NCBI RefSeq assembly: GCF_005864045.1
Contig: NZ_VBSP01000012.1
Location: forward strand, 1-55,144
Reading direction: 5' to 3'
DNA from: Ruoffia tabacinasalis
GTDB taxonomy: Bacteria > Bacillota > Bacilli > Lactobacillales > Aerococcaceae
DNA length: 55,144 bases
A model generated the notes under the pieces. It saw only the letters and a list, made by a program, of their open reading frames with translations. It ran no database searches and was not told the DNA's origin. Position numbers and translations under genes: made by a program. This document shows, piece by piece, positions 1 to 8,910 of this stretch; within the stretch, counting starts at the first letter, position 1, and each line of letters begins with the position of its first letter.

Positions 1-125
1 GTGTTTGCCTCCGGCTTCCTTCAGATTCCACCTCACGGTGGACACCCTTGCCTTTAGCTAACAGTTCCTACTGCCAAGTCTGTAGTGGACTTTCACCACC
101 AAGTTATCGCCCATGCCGGGCGCAC
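1..125 (-). mobile_element. 5' end of a group IIC-type intron (partial)
   Basis: Read on the minus strand, the segment starts with GTGCGCCCGGCATGGGCG and continues with the blocks GTGAAAGTCC, AACTGTTAGCTAA, GGCAAGGGTGTCC and GAATCTGAAGGAAGC. These match from memory the domain I start of bacterial group IIC introns such as the Oceanobacillus iheyensis intron, including the conserved 5' GUGYG boundary. The intron 5' end is therefore at 125 and the rest, with any maturase, lies left of the window. It sits a few bases after an intrinsic terminator on the same strand, the insertion preference known for class IIC introns. Whether the intron is complete cannot be seen. Confidence 0.8.
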
Positions 126-129
126 ATGC

Positions 130-152
130 AAAAAAACATCGCAAAAGCGATG
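130..152 (-). terminator. Intrinsic terminator of the tagO-like gene; intron target
   Basis: Minus-strand stem CATCGC / GCGATG (137-142 with 147-152) with a TTTT loop, followed by a T run at 136-130. It ends the gene at 163-1164 and lies 4 bases from the group II intron 5' boundary. Confidence 0.85.
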
Positions 153-162
153 CTTTCAGTTA

Positions 163-1164
163 CTATTTATTATCAAGGCGCGACATAAATACTGTTAGGA
201 GCACAATAAGTCCCCCTGAAAGAAAAATAAAGACCCAGCGGAATTGATGATATATTTGAGAAAATATCGCAAACACTGAAAAAACAAGTGTAATCCCAAT
301 CATCAATATCACAATTTGCGGCACAGTGAAGCCTTGCCGGAGTAATCGGTGATGCAGATGATCCTCATCTCGCTCAACCATGGATTGCCCATTTAAAAAC
401 CGTCGAACAATCGCATAAGAAGTATCAAATAATGGCACCGCATAAAATAAAATCGGCACAATTAGTGAAAATATACTGATATTTTTTAAATTATATACTG
501 TTAAAGTCGCGAACATGAACCCAATAAATAATGCTCCCGTGTCACCTAAGTATATTTTGGCGGGAAACCAGTTAAATGGTAAAAAACCTAGAATCGATGC
601 CGCTAATAAAACGAGCATCATAATGAGAGTGAGTCGAATTGATAGACTTGAAATATAAATCATGACTGTCAGTGTCACTAAACTTGTTGTCGCAACACTA
701 CTGACTAAACCATCTAACCCATCTAATAAATTCATCGCATTCGTTACAAAATAAATCCAAGCGATCGTTAATACGTAAGCTAATGAGTCAAATAACCAGG
801 CCGGCACTTCCGCGATTAATACAGACGAAAAAGCCACATCCGTATAAAAATAAATGACATTCGCCGCGATTAAAATGCCCAAAGTCTTCTGCCAAGGCTT
901 TAATTCAAAGTAGTCATCGATGATTCCAGTGAGTAATACAATGGCAGAGGCTAAGAAGATATTCCATTGCGGACTGTTAAAAAGCAAGACTGGAAACATC
1001 GTAAAAAAGCCCAGCCAAAAGCTAGCAAACACAGCAATACCCCCATAATTAGGCGGTTTCCCGTCTTTGTTAGGAAGTAGCATTTGCAATATAAAAGTAA
1101 AACAAAAAGAAGCGATGAATGTCAGCAATATATTCCATCCGCCTACAGTTATGACTGCCAACAT
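163..1164 (-). CDS. tagO: Undecaprenyl-phosphate N-acetylaminosugar-1-phosphate transferase (TagO/WecA type)
   Basis: 333 aa integral membrane protein of the MraY/WecA family. Family members transfer a sugar-1-phosphate from a UDP-sugar to undecaprenyl phosphate, the first membrane step of teichoic acid or polysaccharide synthesis. Hallmarks seen: NAMNLLDGLDG (Mg-binding Asp motif), YLGDTGALF, and the His-rich cytoplasmic motif DEDHLHHRLL that separates this family from MraY. About ten hydrophobic segments are visible. The ATG at 1164 has AGGAGGGAGA just upstream. It is followed by its own terminator and then the group II intron. It lies 31 bp downstream of nadE and may share the nad transcript. 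The exact sugar is not decidable from sequence alone; TagO is the likely role. Confidence 0.87.
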   Translation of the reverse strand: MLAVITVGGWNILLTFIASFCFTFILQMLLPNKDGKPPNYGGIAVFASFWLGFFTMFPVLLFNSPQWNIFLASAIVLLTGIIDDYFELKPWQKTLGILIAANVIYFYTDVAFSSVLIAEVPAWLFDSLAYVLTIAWIYFVTNAMNLLDGLDGLVSSVATTSLVTLTVMIYISSLSIRLTLIMMLVLLAASILGFLPFNWFPAKIYLGDTGALFIGFMFATLTVYNLKNISIFSLIVPILFYAVPLFDTSYAIVRRFLNGQSMVERDEDHLHHRLLRQGFTVPQIVILMIGITLVFSVFAIFSQIYHQFRWVFIFLSGGLIVLLTVFMSRLDNK

Positions 1165-1195
1165 TCTCCCTCCTTTAACTCACAAATCTTTTAAT

Positions 1196-2023
1196 TTATT
1201 TCCAAAAATCATCATAAATCGTAATTGGTAAATGACGTTTATGACGTGATTTGATAAACCAATCTTCAATAACTTTGGCATCTTTTTCAGCCACATCTTC
1301 CCCACGTAAGTAAGCATCAATCGCTTTATAACTCACACCAAGTGCATCTTCATCAGCTAGTTGTGGACGATTTTCTTCTAAATCGGCTGTCGGAACTTTT
1401 TCATAAAGTTCTTTGACAGCACCAAGTTCTTTCAACATTTCTGCTCCTTGACTCTTGTTTAAGCGCCAAAGAGGCAGAATATCTGCTGCGCCGTCTCCAA
1501 ATTTTGTGAAGAAGCCTGTCACACTTTCAGCCGCATGGTCTGTACCAATCACGGCTCCTGCAAGTTGACCTGCAATGGTGAATTGTGCAATCATACGCTG
1601 ACGTGCTTTGACATTCCCCTTATGATAATCATTCACTTCAATATTATTGACTTCAACAGCTTCAATCATTGCATTTGTGGCTGCTTCAATGTTAACCGTC
1701 ATTGTTTGGTCGGCTTGAATAAATTCAAGTGCTAGTTGAGCGTCGCTTTCATCTGCTTGAACTCCATAAGGTAAACGAACCGCGATAAATTGATAACGTT
1801 CCTCACCGGTTTCCTCACGCAATTCAGAAATAGCCATTTGAGCAAGTCTTCCTGCTAAAGTCGAGTCTTGTCCGCCACTAATTCCAAGAACATAAGTAGA
1901 GAGTCCTTGATTCTTTAATAAATAGTTTTTTAAAAAATCAATCGAGCGACGAATTTCTTTTTGGACATCAATCTCTGGTAAGACCTTTAATTCTTCGATA
2001 ATTTCTTTTTGTAATGGGCGCAT
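1196..2023 (-). CDS. nadE: NAD synthetase, ammonia-dependent
   Basis: 275 aa cytoplasmic enzyme making NAD from nicotinate adenine dinucleotide, ATP and ammonia. The N-terminal P-loop of the PP-ATPase fold is clear ([16 protein letters not shown], about residues 48-63), followed by RLPYG and the substrate-binding stretch [20 protein letters not shown]. The length is that of the single-domain, glutaminase-free NadE, so ammonia is the nitrogen donor. It begins 3 bp after the pncB stop, giving a two-gene NAD salvage operon in pathway order (pncB then nadE). Confidence 0.96.
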   Translation of the reverse strand: MRPLQKEIIEELKVLPEIDVQKEIRRSIDFLKNYLLKNQGLSTYVLGISGGQDSTLAGRLAQMAISELREETGEERYQFIAVRLPYGVQADESDAQLALEFIQADQTMTVNIEAATNAMIEAVEVNNIEVNDYHKGNVKARQRMIAQFTIAGQLAGAVIGTDHAAESVTGFFTKFGDGAADILPLWRLNKSQGAEMLKELGAVKELYEKVPTADLEENRPQLADEDALGVSYKAIDAYLRGEDVAEKDAKVIEDWFIKSRHKRHLPITIYDDFWK

Positions 2024-2026
2024 AGC

Positions 2027-3526
2027 TTACTCACCTTCCTTTAAAAGCTCTTCTTCTATCTCAAGGACATGATCGTCAACTTTATCACGAATATCTTTAA
2101 TGCTACGCATCTTTTCATCGTATAAGTTTTGAGACAGATCGACTGGATATTGTTCTGGATTCAAGATACGTTTGTACTCATCCCATAAAGCAGAGATATT
2201 ATGAGCCGCATAGTCACGTATTTCGTCGACTGATGGTAAATCATACACACATTTACCGTCTTTCCAAACTTCGGTGAGTAGTGGACGTGCGGTAAAATCA
2301 ACGACAGTCTTATTAATATAAGTATGAACCGGGTGGAACATAAAGAGTGACTCTTCTAAGTCTGGACGCTCTTCAATAAGTGCCACGTAATCACCTTCTG
2401 ATTTACCATCATGGTTACGTGTTATACGCCACACTTGTTTTATTCCTGGTGTAGAAATTTTGGCTGCATTACTTGAAATTTTCATTGTTGGCACTAATTC
2501 GCCTTTAGAGTTTTCGATACTTACTAATTTGTATACGGCACCTAAAGCTGGTTGGTCATAAGCTGTAATCAGTTTTGTACCAACACCCCAGTCATTAATT
2601 TTAGCCCCTTGCATACGCAAGTTAAGAATAGTCTTCTCGTCTAAATCGTTAGATGCTATGATGCGCGCATCAGGGAACCCTGCTTCATCTAATTGTTCAC
2701 GAATACGTTTTGATTGATAGGCCATATCGCCTGAATCAATTCGAACACCGATAAAGTTAATCTTATCTCCTTGTTCCTTCGCTACTTTAATTGCGGTAGG
2801 TACACCTGAACGTAAAGTATCGTATGTATCTACTAAGAACACCACGTTCTTATGCGTTTTAGCATAAGCAGTAAAAGCTTCATATTCATCACGGTACGCT
2901 TGAACTAATGAGTGAGCATGTGTTCCAGAAACGGGAATACCAAATAATTTCCCTGCACGCACATTACTTGTCGAATCAAACCCGCCGATATAAGCCGCTC
3001 TTGATCCCCAAATCGCCGCTGCTGTTTCTTGAGCACGACGTGATCCGAATTCTGCTAAAGAATCGTCTTCGTCAACGACTGACTTTAAGCGCGCTGCTTT
3101 CGTCGCAATTAAAGTTTGGTAATTCAACATGTTTAATATGGCCGTCTCAACTAGTTGACATTGACCTAACGGACCTTCAACTTGAATCAATGGCTCATCT
3201 GCGAAACATAATTCACCTTCTCGCATTGAACGAATGGTTAATTTGAATTCCATATTCTCTAAATAAGTCAAAAATTCTTCTGGATATGTTTCTAAGCTTC
3301 TTAAGTAGTCCAAATCGCTCTGAGTAAATTTCAAATTATTGATATAATTTAAAATCCGCTCTAACCCTGCAAAAATAGCAAAACCATTCTCGAAAGGTAT
3401 TGATCTAAAATAAGATTCAAAGACTGCTTTGCGTTGATCCATTCCATTCTGCCAGTATGTTTGTAACATATTAATCTGATACAGATCTGTATGTAACATT
3501 AAACTATCATCTTCAAATTTATACAT
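2027..3526 (-). CDS. pncB: Nicotinate phosphoribosyltransferase
   Basis: About 499 aa cytoplasmic enzyme joining nicotinate and PRPP to nicotinate mononucleotide, the entry of NAD salvage. It shows the family N-terminus (LMLHTDLYQINM), ETAILNMLNYQTLIATKA, the catalytic-region FGSRRAQ, VSGTHAHS, and the Asp-rich FLVDTYDTLRSG. Two ATGs lie close together: the one at 3532 touches the GGAGG (3537-3533), while the one at 3526 is 6 bases from it, so 3526 is chosen (protein starts MYKFEDD). The 501-aa reading would add only Met-Leu. Upstream is a good -10 (TGATATAAT). Confidence 0.96.
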   Translation of the reverse strand: MYKFEDDSLMLHTDLYQINMLQTYWQNGMDQRKAVFESYFRSIPFENGFAIFAGLERILNYINNLKFTQSDLDYLRSLETYPEEFLTYLENMEFKLTIRSMREGELCFADEPLIQVEGPLGQCQLVETAILNMLNYQTLIATKAARLKSVVDEDDSLAEFGSRRAQETAAAIWGSRAAYIGGFDSTSNVRAGKLFGIPVSGTHAHSLVQAYRDEYEAFTAYAKTHKNVVFLVDTYDTLRSGVPTAIKVAKEQGDKINFIGVRIDSGDMAYQSKRIREQLDEAGFPDARIIASNDLDEKTILNLRMQGAKINDWGVGTKLITAYDQPALGAVYKLVSIENSKGELVPTMKISSNAAKISTPGIKQVWRITRNHDGKSEGDYVALIEERPDLEESLFMFHPVHTYINKTVVDFTARPLLTEVWKDGKCVYDLPSVDEIRDYAAHNISALWDEYKRILNPEQYPVDLSQNLYDEKMRSIKDIRDKVDDHVLEIEEELLKEGE

Positions 3527-3565
3527 AAGCATCCTCCAGTAAACTGTTTACTTCATTTCTTGTAT

Positions 3566-3571
3566 ATTATA
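3566..3571 (-). promoter_or_regulatory. -10 element of the pncB-nadE promoter
   Basis: Minus-strand TATAAT inside TGTGATATAATATAC, about 40 bases before the pncB start. No convincing -35 hexamer is seen at 17 bp. Confidence 0.55.
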
Positions 3572-3699
3572 TCACATAACTAATAGTGTATTTTAAACCC
3601 GCTACTAATTATTCAAGCATCACTTAAATTATTTTAAATATAGCATAAATGGACCAGATTTCATATATATTACACTTTAATGGGCTTTTATGAAGCAAT

Positions 3700-3732
3700 A
3701 AAAAAACAAGAAACTTCCGAAAAAGTCTCTTG
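3700..3732 (-). terminator. Intrinsic terminator after the KdgT-type permease gene
   Basis: Arms 3707-3716 and 3723-3732 form a 10-bp stem with one G-U pair. Read on the minus strand it is followed by a run of seven T (3706-3700). Confidence 0.85.
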
Positions 3733-3745
3733 CCACATATAATTA

Positions 3746-4681
3746 TTACGTTAATTTATTTTCACGTGCTGATAATTTAGCAACAATTGAAGGTGTAATT
3801 ACACTTGTAATAACAACTGCCATTAATGTTTCAGATGCAGCGGCTGTAACATACTCTCCAAGAACCTCTGGATAAATACTTCCTAAAATTCCTGCTGTTG
3901 AAACTGATAAACCAGCAACAGTCATAAATGTCGCACCAACTGATCCATCATTGCCTAAGACATTGCGGTCAATGACAACAAAGATAACACTTACAATGTA
4001 GAAGACAATCGTTACAATAATTCCAGCTCCTCCTGCTTGGAATGCTTCAATTAAGTTCATCCCGTAACCTAAGTTCCAACCCATTAACATCGTTAAACCT
4101 GGTAAAGCGGGCATGAATAAACTTCTAAAGTTCGGATCAATATTACCAAAGGCAATCCCTGCTGCCATTGGGATAAGCGTACTTAACACAGGCATCCAGT
4201 CCATGCCGCCCCCACTTGATATACCAAATACAATCATTGGAACTGCAGCGATACTGAATAGACCTGTGATACCGTAAACTGCTGTATCTTGTTCCGTTCC
4301 GTATTGTTGCATTAATGATAAATACACAGCTGGGTTAATTGAACAAATAACAATTGTAAATGCTAAGGCATTGATTCCAAAAACTCCTGGTAAGCCAAAG
4401 ATTGAAATATACAATAAATTTAATCCAACTCCAACAGCAAATTTAACTAACAATAGAACACCTTGACGTTTTAAAACATATCCGATTTTCTTTAAGTCAA
4501 TCCCAGTTCCCGAGCAAAAAACAATCGCACCAACGATTCCGTTCGTTCCTGAACCTCCAAAAATATGTTCAGTTAAACCACCTACTTGGAACAAGTTTGG
4601 CCAAAAAGTATATAAAATTGCACTAATCAACATTGGGACTAGAAATGTTCCTGCAGGAACTTTTTTAATCGCATTTAACAC
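3746..4681 (-). CDS. 2-keto-3-deoxygluconate permease family transporter (KdgT-like)
   Basis: 311 aa membrane protein with about ten hydrophobic segments. It matches the KdgT family in overall form: N-terminal KKVPAGTFLVPMLISAI, then GGSGTNGIVGAIVFCSGTGI, ICSINPAVYLSLM, and C-terminal GSVGATFMTVAGLSVSTAG. Characterised members import 2-keto-3-deoxygluconate by proton symport. No KDG kinase or aldolase lies nearby, so the substrate here is unproven. The reading starts with GTG (MLNAIKK); AGAGGA lies about 12 bases upstream, a little far, and a stop closes the frame just before, so this is the only sensible start. It has its own terminator and appears monocistronic. Confidence 0.85.
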   Translation of the reverse strand: MLNAIKKVPAGTFLVPMLISAILYTFWPNLFQVGGLTEHIFGGSGTNGIVGAIVFCSGTGIDLKKIGYVLKRQGVLLLVKFAVGVGLNLLYISIFGLPGVFGINALAFTIVICSINPAVYLSLMQQYGTEQDTAVYGITGLFSIAAVPMIVFGISSGGGMDWMPVLSTLIPMAAGIAFGNIDPNFRSLFMPALPGLTMLMGWNLGYGMNLIEAFQAGGAGIIVTIVFYIVSVIFVVIDRNVLGNDGSVGATFMTVAGLSVSTAGILGSIYPEVLGEYVTAAASETLMAVVITSVITPSIVAKLSARENKLT

Positions 4682-4779
4682 TAAATTTCAATTCCTCTTA
4701 TTTATTGGAAATCCTATCATAGCATAGTTTAACACTTATAACTATAAATCATTCTGTGTAAACGTATTAATCATATTTT

Positions 4780-4808
4780 TTGAAATCGATTTAAATTTGT
4801 TTTATAGT
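4780..4808 (+). promoter_or_regulatory. Promoter of the YdhK-like gene
   Basis: TTGAAA (4780-4785), 17-bp spacer, TATAGT (4803-4808). Transcription would start near 4814, so the 5' leader is only about 18 bases. Confidence 0.75.
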
Positions 4809-4831
4809 AATAAACAGAGGAGATGTTATAT

Positions 4832-5773
4832 ATGAAAAAATACATTAGTAAAAGTGCAATGGTGCTCTCAGCAGTGTTATTATTCGGAGCATCCTCCGCA
4901 ACAAGTTTAAATGGCGTATTTGCTCAAGACTCAGATACAGTAGACGAAATTTCTGAATCGATTGGTGATACGGTTGACAATGCATCTGAATCGGTTGGGG
5001 ATACAGTTGATGACGCGGCAAGTGATATTAGCGATGCTGTGACAGGTGAAGAAAGTGAATCAACAACGGAAGAACCTGGAGAAATGACGCATGATGACGA
5101 AGGTCGCTTACCTGGAAATATTAAGATTGAACGCGAACCTACATATAAAGTAGGCGACGATGTTCAAATTAATGCGACACATATGCCTGGTATGGAAGGC
5201 GCTCAAGGGACAGTCGTTGCTGCCTTTGATACAACAGCATACGAAATCTCTTACACACCAACAGATGACAGTGAACCCGTAGAAAATCACCGTTGGATAG
5301 TGCAAGAAGAAATTGCTGAAGCAGCTGATCAAGAAGACGTAGACGCACCGTTTGAAGTCGGAGCTGAAGTGACAGTTGAAGCTTATCACATGCCTGGTAT
5401 GGAAGGTGCAACTGCTACAATCGATGCAGTGAATGAAACAACTGTTTACTTAGTTGATTACATCGATACTGAAAGTGGCGAAGAAGTCATTAACCATAAA
5501 TGGGTAACAGAAGATGAGTTAGCTACTTTAGATAGCTCAGAAGAAACTGCCCCAGCTACATCAGAGTCGGCTCCAGAATCATCAGAAGATGAAAGTGGAA
5601 GCGAAGAATCATCGTCAGATGAAGAATCTGGATCAGAGTCTGAGTCTACTCCTGAAGAAAGTTCAGATGAAGAATCATCATCCGAAGAAGAATCAAGTGA
5701 AGAAAGTACACCTGAAGAATCTGGTTCGGAAGAATCTAGTTCGGAAGAATCTAGCAGTGAAGGAACTGAATAA
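4832..5773 (+). CDS. Secreted protein with two YdhK/DUF1541-like domains and a Ser/Glu-rich tail
   Basis: About 313 aa. The N-terminus is a signal peptide (MKKYISK, hydrophobic core, cleavage probably at VFAQD) without lipobox cysteine. After an acidic linker come two copies of the same domain, roughly residues 85-145 and 160-225. Each has a KVGDDV or EVGAEV start, the motif HMPGMEGA, then a (N)HRW/(N)HKW ending, as in YdhK/DUF1541 proteins of unknown function. The last ~90 residues are low complexity (repeats of ESSSEE, EESTPEES). ATG at 4823 directly abuts the GAGGAG; the ATG at 4832 is 9 bases away and is chosen. Surface location is likely, the anchoring mode is not visible. Confidence 0.85.
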   Translation: MKKYISKSAMVLSAVLLFGASSATSLNGVFAQDSDTVDEISESIGDTVDNASESVGDTVDDAASDISDAVTGEESESTTEEPGEMTHDDEGRLPGNIKIEREPTYKVGDDVQINATHMPGMEGAQGTVVAAFDTTAYEISYTPTDDSEPVENHRWIVQEEIAEAADQEDVDAPFEVGAEVTVEAYHMPGMEGATATIDAVNETTVYLVDYIDTESGEEVINHKWVTEDELATLDSSEETAPATSESAPESSEDESGSEESSSDEESGSESESTPEESSDEESSSEEESSEESTPEESGSEESSSEESSSEGTE

Positions 5774-5786
5774 TTACTAATAATCC

Positions 5787-5815
5787 TATCCTCCCATTTC
5801 GGGAGGATATTTTTT
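5787..5815 (+). terminator. Intrinsic terminator after the YdhK-like gene
   Basis: Stem TATCCTCCC / GGGAGGATA (5787-5795 with 5801-5809) followed by seven T. Confidence 0.9.
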
Positions 5816-5846
5816 TACTTACTTTAACCCCAACAATTCACTGCAA

Positions 5847-5880
5847 CAAAAAATACCGCAAAGGCGAACCTTTGCGGTAT
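5847..5880 (-). terminator. Intrinsic terminator of the 5896-7035 gene
   Basis: Perfect 12-bp stem (5853-5864 with 5869-5880, loop CGAA on the plus strand), followed on the minus strand by a T run. It converges with the terminator at 5787-5815. Confidence 0.9.
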
Positions 5881-5895
5881 TAAATCAATCATAAA

Positions 5896-7035
5896 TTATT
5901 CTGCAGCTTCTGAGCTTTCTTCAGTCGTTTCTTCTACTGACGATTCTTCAGCTGGCACTTCAGTTGTTTCTTCTGATGTTTCTTCAGCAGGAACCGATTC
6001 TTCAGATGTACTTTCTTCTAATGATTCAGTATCTTCTGTTGCTGACTCTTCAGTTGAACTTGCTTCATCAAAAGTTGGTGCACCTTCTGGAACTACGATA
6101 TCAAAGACTTCACCATGGTTAGCAAAGTTGAATTCCATAGAGAATGCTACGTTAAAGTCTTCTGGGATTCCTTCAGTTGTTTCACCCATATCAGCAGCGA
6201 TTTCTTCCATGTTTGCTCTATCTAAACTAAAGTCCATTAACATATGCGTTAAGTAGTAAGTTTCTTTAGAGTAACGGAATTCCATCGTATCAACTAATTG
6301 GAACATTACACTCTTAGTTGCTTCCATTGAAAGATCCATTTGTTCTTCTAACGTTTGACGATCTTCTTCAGTAACTTCTTGTCCACTTGCTTCTGCTTGT
6401 TGAATCGTTTGGTCAATAGTTTCTTGTTTGATTTGTTCCATGTCTACGAGACTTTCAACATCTGCCCAGAATTCATCTGGATTAATATCTTGTTTTAAAG
6501 TCATGACGTATTCAGAATCCGTCTCACTTAAATCAAAGTATTTTTGAGTCAATTCAGGGTTACTCATTGTATCTGCTTGTTCTTGCATTTGGGCCATTAT
6601 ACTATCAAATTCGGCAGCAATTTGCTCTTCTTGAGCTGATACATCTTCAACTGTCCAGCTTGAACCATCGAATAAGTAAGCAATACCATCAATGACTGAC
6701 GCTTGTCCTGCGAAATCCAAAGGCATTGTAGATGGGTTACCTTCTGCATCTGTTGTAACTAACTCACCCGTAACGTCCCCAGCTAATTCAAGTGCAAAAG
6801 CCTCTTCTACGTTATAACGGAAGTCAAAGTTTAATGCAGCATCGATAAATTGGTCGGCAGAAACAGTAATTGTTCCGTCACCTTCCATAGATACTACCTC
6901 TTGGTTTACCTCATTAAGTTGAGTTAGGACTTCGTCCCAGTTAGTGTCTTGAGCTGAAACAGTGGGTGCTACGACACCGAATGCCATTGTTACAGTTGTC
7001 AATAAACTAAAAAATATTTTAATAGATTTTTTCAT
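5896..7035 (-). CDS. Secreted DUF6612/LppX-like protein with Ser/Glu-rich C-terminus
   Basis: 379 aa. The signal peptide (MKKSIKIFFSLLTTVTMAFG, predicted cut after VSAQ) lacks a lipobox cysteine. The body (about 30-320) has alternating beta-type segments and the motifs GIAYLFDGSSWTVE and YYLTHMLMDFSLD. It resembles DUF6612/LolA-fold proteins that probably bind hydrophobic ligands. The final ~55 residues are Ser/Glu/Thr repeats of the same style as the neighbouring 4832-5773 protein. The function is unknown. It has its own promoter (TTGGCT-18-TATAAT) and terminator, so it is a single-gene unit. Confidence 0.72.
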   Translation of the reverse strand: MKKSIKIFFSLLTTVTMAFGVVAPTVSAQDTNWDEVLTQLNEVNQEVVSMEGDGTITVSADQFIDAALNFDFRYNVEEAFALELAGDVTGELVTTDAEGNPSTMPLDFAGQASVIDGIAYLFDGSSWTVEDVSAQEEQIAAEFDSIMAQMQEQADTMSNPELTQKYFDLSETDSEYVMTLKQDINPDEFWADVESLVDMEQIKQETIDQTIQQAEASGQEVTEEDRQTLEEQMDLSMEATKSVMFQLVDTMEFRYSKETYYLTHMLMDFSLDRANMEEIAADMGETTEGIPEDFNVAFSMEFNFANHGEVFDIVVPEGAPTFDEASSTEESATEDTESLEESTSEESVPAEETSEETTEVPAEESSVEETTEESSEAAE

Positions 7036-7062
7036 TTTTTCACTATCCTTTCTTTATAGCTA

Positions 7063-7092
7063 ATTATACTATATTTATAGATAGTAAGCCAA
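7063..7092 (-). promoter_or_regulatory. Promoter of the DUF6612-like gene
   Basis: Minus-strand TTGGCT (7092-7087), 18-bp spacer, TATAAT (7068-7063), about 30 bases before the ATG. Confidence 0.75.
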
Positions 7093-7231
7093 ATGATATC
7101 CCTTTCCAGCGATTAAAACCAAGAAAACTCAGTATAAATTTATCGATAACCCGACCTTTATTTAAACAATTTATTACTACATTCTTATTAAAAATTGCTA
7201 CTATAACTCTTTATTCCATCGCATTTATCTA

Positions 7232-7273
7232 AAATTTAAAACAAGCATGGACTCTTTTGAGCACCATGCTTGT
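7232..7273 (-). terminator. Intrinsic terminator after the sugar transferase gene
   Basis: 10-bp stem ACAAGCATGG / CCATGCTTGT (7241-7250 with 7264-7273), followed on the minus strand by a T-rich stretch. Confidence 0.8.
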
Positions 7274-7293
7274 TCATATAAGATTCATACTTT

Positions 7294-8694
7294 TTATTTC
7301 ACGATAATTATCGTCTTCGCAAAATCAGACCATTCATCTTGTGTTGAAACTTCTTCCTCATTATCAACACCACGCGAACTCACTTTATCAAATAAGATTT
7401 TCACCGTTTGGAATAATAGTTTGAAATCAAAGGCTATGGAAAAGTTCTTAATATATAACAGATCAAAGTTCAGTTTGCTATTAAAGTCGGTACTATACTT
7501 TCCATAAACTTGCGCATAGCCGGTAATTCCTGCTCTTACGTGATGTCTTAAAGTATAATACGGGTTCTGCTCCTTAAACTGTTCAACGAAGAACGGACGC
7601 TCCGGACGAGGTCCCACAAGCGACATATCCCCTTTAAGCACATTTAACAATTGCGGTAATTCATCAATTCGTGTACTTCGAATAAATTTACCGACCTTTG
7701 TCACACGCGTATCGTTTTTCGCCGCTAAAACAGGTCCTGAATCGGATTCTGCTGTCACTGACATTGAGCGGAATTTTAAGATATTGAAGTGTTTTTCACC
7801 TTTAGTAATACGCTCCTGCTTATAGAAAATAGGTCCTGGAGAATCAATCTTAATCGCAATAGCTGTTCCTAACATAATCGGTAAGGTTAAAATAGTTAAA
7901 ACTAAAGAAACTAAGATATCAATGATACGCTTTAACATATTATCTTCAGATGGTATTTCAAAACTAGAAACTTCAATAATACTTTCATCTTCAAAGTTCA
8001 TAATATTTGGATTAACCATCATTAAATTCTCGAATTGAGTACTTATAAATAACTTTTTATTCTGGCGCATTAAATATTCATAGATATCTAAACGTTGTTC
8101 TTCCGGTATATACCCTGTTAAATAAACAATATCCACATGATCCGCCAATTCCTCAACATGTTTTAAGTAATCTGATAAGACTACATGTGTCACTTTATGA
8201 CGTTTGTTTTTCATTAATGAAAAGTTCCGAACTGCTTCAAGTGCCCGGTCCGATTCTCCAACAACTAAGATTTTCTTTTGACCCCGAAGTTGTTGGTACA
8301 GTAAGTAAACCAATACATTAAAGATAAATAACACAAAGGTTCCAACAAATAAGTTCACTAGTAACACTGATCTTGGAAATGTTAGCCAGCTTCCCGCAAA
8401 AGTCAGAGCCATAATGTAAACATTCAGTACTAACTGACTTAACATTGTAAAGTAAAAAATATCTAACACACTCTTGTTATAGAAAACATAAGTACCAAAT
8501 AGAAAGTTAATAATAATGTAACCGATAAATATCCATATATAACTATCTTCAAAAGCACTAAAGTTTCTAGCCGGTATATCGCCTAAAAATTTGATGTAAA
8601 ATGATAAATAAATACACCCAATCGCCACTATTGAGCTTAGTATAACAGCACCAAAGCGTAACAAGTTATTCCATTCATAGCGATGCTTATTCAC
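7294..8694 (-). CDS. Polyprenyl glycosylphosphotransferase (initiating exopolysaccharide sugar transferase)
   Basis: 466 aa. The N-terminal half has about four membrane segments and a nucleotide-binding-like region (KKILVVGESDRALEAV, near 140-155). The C-terminal ~200 residues are the bacterial sugar transferase domain: KRIIDILVS, KIDSPGPIFYKQERIT, FNILKFRSM, STRIDELPQLLNVLKGDMS, VGPRPERP and ITGYAQV. Such proteins load the first sugar phosphate onto undecaprenyl phosphate. No polymerase, flippase or other glycosyltransferase lies next to it, so it is an orphan initiator. The start at 8694 is preceded by GAAAGGAAGT. Confidence 0.9.
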   Translation of the reverse strand: MNKHRYEWNNLLRFGAVILSSIVAIGCIYLSFYIKFLGDIPARNFSAFEDSYIWIFIGYIIINFLFGTYVFYNKSVLDIFYFTMLSQLVLNVYIMALTFAGSWLTFPRSVLLVNLFVGTFVLFIFNVLVYLLYQQLRGQKKILVVGESDRALEAVRNFSLMKNKRHKVTHVVLSDYLKHVEELADHVDIVYLTGYIPEEQRLDIYEYLMRQNKKLFISTQFENLMMVNPNIMNFEDESIIEVSSFEIPSEDNMLKRIIDILVSLVLTILTLPIMLGTAIAIKIDSPGPIFYKQERITKGEKHFNILKFRSMSVTAESDSGPVLAAKNDTRVTKVGKFIRSTRIDELPQLLNVLKGDMSLVGPRPERPFFVEQFKEQNPYYTLRHHVRAGITGYAQVYGKYSTDFNSKLNFDLLYIKNFSIAFDFKLLFQTVKILFDKVSSRGVDNEEEVSTQDEWSDFAKTIIIVK

Positions 8695-8859
8695 GCAATA
8701 ACTTCCTTTCTTTCATTATTCTACTATAAAATAATTTATATATAATGTTCTTTTTCTACCCTGTTTAATTCTATACAATTTAAATAGGAATATCAAAGAA
8801 TTATTCCATATCTAGGCTAAACTATCAATAGTAATCTGCTTAGAATATGTTTTGACAAT

Positions 8860-8894
8860 AAAAAAGCACCAACAAGATGACTCCTGTCGGCACT
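8860..8894 (-). terminator. Intrinsic terminator of the glmU-prs unit
   Basis: On the minus strand a GC-containing stem with wobble pairs (arms about 8865-8877 and 8882-8894), followed by TTTTTTATT. Confidence 0.8.
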
Positions 8895-8910
8895 TTCAAT
8901 CACATCATGA

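Noticed and set aside
3524-3532. Outer ATG of pncB as the start
   Set aside because: It directly follows the ribosome binding site; the second ATG has the proper 6-base spacing.
4823-4834. Outer ATG (MLYMKK) of the YdhK-like gene
   Set aside because: It overlaps the end of GAGGAG; the ATG at 4832 is correctly spaced and begins a normal signal peptide.
5108-5411. Antisense frames under the YdhK-like gene
   Set aside because: They arise from the repetitive coding sequence of the sense gene; no start site support and Cys/Leu-rich nonsense-like composition.
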